From: Verrucomicrobiaceae bacterium
GTDB lineage: Bacteria; Verrucomicrobiota; Verrucomicrobiia; Verrucomicrobiales; Akkermansiaceae
Direction: 5' to 3'
Assembly (NCBI GenBank): GCA_027483005.1
Contig: JAIXVN010000392.1
Span: 1-6,107 of the forward strand
Length of the DNA stretch: 6,107 nucleotides
The notes under the pieces were generated by a model. That model saw nothing but the letters and a program-made list of their open reading frames with translations, searched no databases and had not been told where the DNA came from. Made by a program: the position numbers and the translations under genes. Each line of letters opens with the position of its first letter. Position 1 is the first letter of the stretch. This document shows positions 5,642-6,107 of this stretch, piece by piece.

Positions 5642-6107
5642 CTACGAACGCTTGGCCTGTTCCAGAAGGAGTGACTTCAAGGCCTCCGCGCGCTTCAGGC
5701 AGTCTTCCGCAGTCGCTCCGAGGACATTGACGTGACCCATTTTCCGGCGACCGATCGCGCGGCGTTTTCCATAGAGATGCAGGAAAGTCTCGCCGTCTTC
5801 AAACAGCGGCGTCCAATCGGGCAGTGTGGTTTCCGCCGGCCACATGTCGCCTAACAGATTCAGCATGACCACCGGCGAAAGCAGTCGCGTCGAGCCCAGC
5901 GGCAGGCCGCAGACGGCGCGAAGCTGTTGCTCGAACTGGCTGGTCGCGCAGGCATTGATCGTGTGGTGGCCGGAGTTGTGCGGACGCGGGGCCATCTCGT
6001 TGACCAGCAGCGTTCCGTCCGGGAGGACGAAAAACTCCACGCCGAGGATGCCCCGGTAATCGAGGGCGGCGGCGACGGACTTCGCGATTTCCTGAGCCTG
6101 CCTCGAA
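5642..6107 (-). CDS. purK: N5-carboxyaminoimidazole ribonucleotide synthase PurK, C-terminal part (cut by right edge)
   Basis: PurK is an ATP-grasp enzyme of de novo purine synthesis that uses ATP and bicarbonate to convert AIR to N5-CAIR, which PurE then rearranges. The frame stays open past the right edge; 154 residues and the TAG stop (5644-5642) are visible, roughly the last 40 per cent. Numbering from the first full codon, GVEFF (22-26) and VNEMAPRPHNSGHHT (35-49) hold the Mg-ATP glutamates and the substrate loop, followed by CATSQFEQQLRAVCGLPLG, VVMLNLLG, and KMGHVNVLG near the C-terminus. All are standard PurK blocks. The GTG at 6040 is an internal codon, not the start, because family sequence continues upstream of it (SVAAALDYRGILG). 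PurE would often be the upstream neighbour but lies outside the window. It is convergent with holA across 55 bases with no clear terminator, only a weak CCTTC/GAAGG stem (5605-5635). Confidence 0.95.
   Translation of the reverse strand, partial: SRQAQEIAKSVAAALDYRGILGVEFFVLPDGTLLVNEMAPRPHNSGHHTINACATSQFEQQLRAVCGLPLGSTRLLSPVVMLNLLGDMWPAETTLPDWTPLFEDGETFLHLYGKRRAIGRRKMGHVNVLGATAEDCLKRAEALKSLLLEQAKRS

Noticed and set aside
6038..6040. GTG at 6040 as the start of the right-hand minus-strand gene
   Set aside because: PurK family sequence continues in frame upstream to the window edge, so this is an internal valine.

Overview
This GC-rich window looks like ordinary bacterial chromosome. The best guess is a member of the Verrucomicrobiota (Luteolibacter/Verrucomicrobium-like). 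That rests on the look of the secreted propeller protein, the DNA polymerase delta subunit and the dispersed 'GCAAAGACGC'-type repeat, not on any marker gene, so treat it as inference.

Layout from left to right. At 1-390 on the minus strand is the N-terminal 130 codons of a YdeP/FdhF-like molybdopterin oxidoreductase that continues past the left edge. A 79-base divergent intergenic region with a 7-bp inverted repeat separates it from a plus-strand gene (470-1792) for an exported, probably beta-propeller protein of unknown function. A 158-base gap follows, holding an imperfect long inverted repeat of a dispersed-repeat type and a second, perfect 8-bp hairpin. Next come a concentrative nucleoside transporter (NupC family, 1951-3216), the tRNA adenosine deaminase TadA (3320-3841, GTG start), a complete YefM-YoeB type II toxin-antitoxin operon (3885-4387, genes overlapping by 10 bases) and the clamp-loader subunit HolA (4444-5586, GTG start). 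At 5642-6107 on the minus strand, convergent with holA, is the C-terminal part of PurK, which runs off the right edge.

Most of these are unlinked household functions: nucleoside uptake, tRNA wobble editing, replication clamp loading and purine synthesis. The accessory element is the yefM-yoeB module, set between tadA and holA, with a perfect 14-bp palindrome just upstream that overlaps a TTGACA hexamer and is a good candidate for its autoregulatory operator. I found no CRISPR array, transposase, tRNA or rRNA, and no clearly novel multi-gene system. The most open questions are the function of the secreted propeller protein, the role of the hairpin repeats in the gap before nupC, and the operator geometry of the toxin-antitoxin operon.
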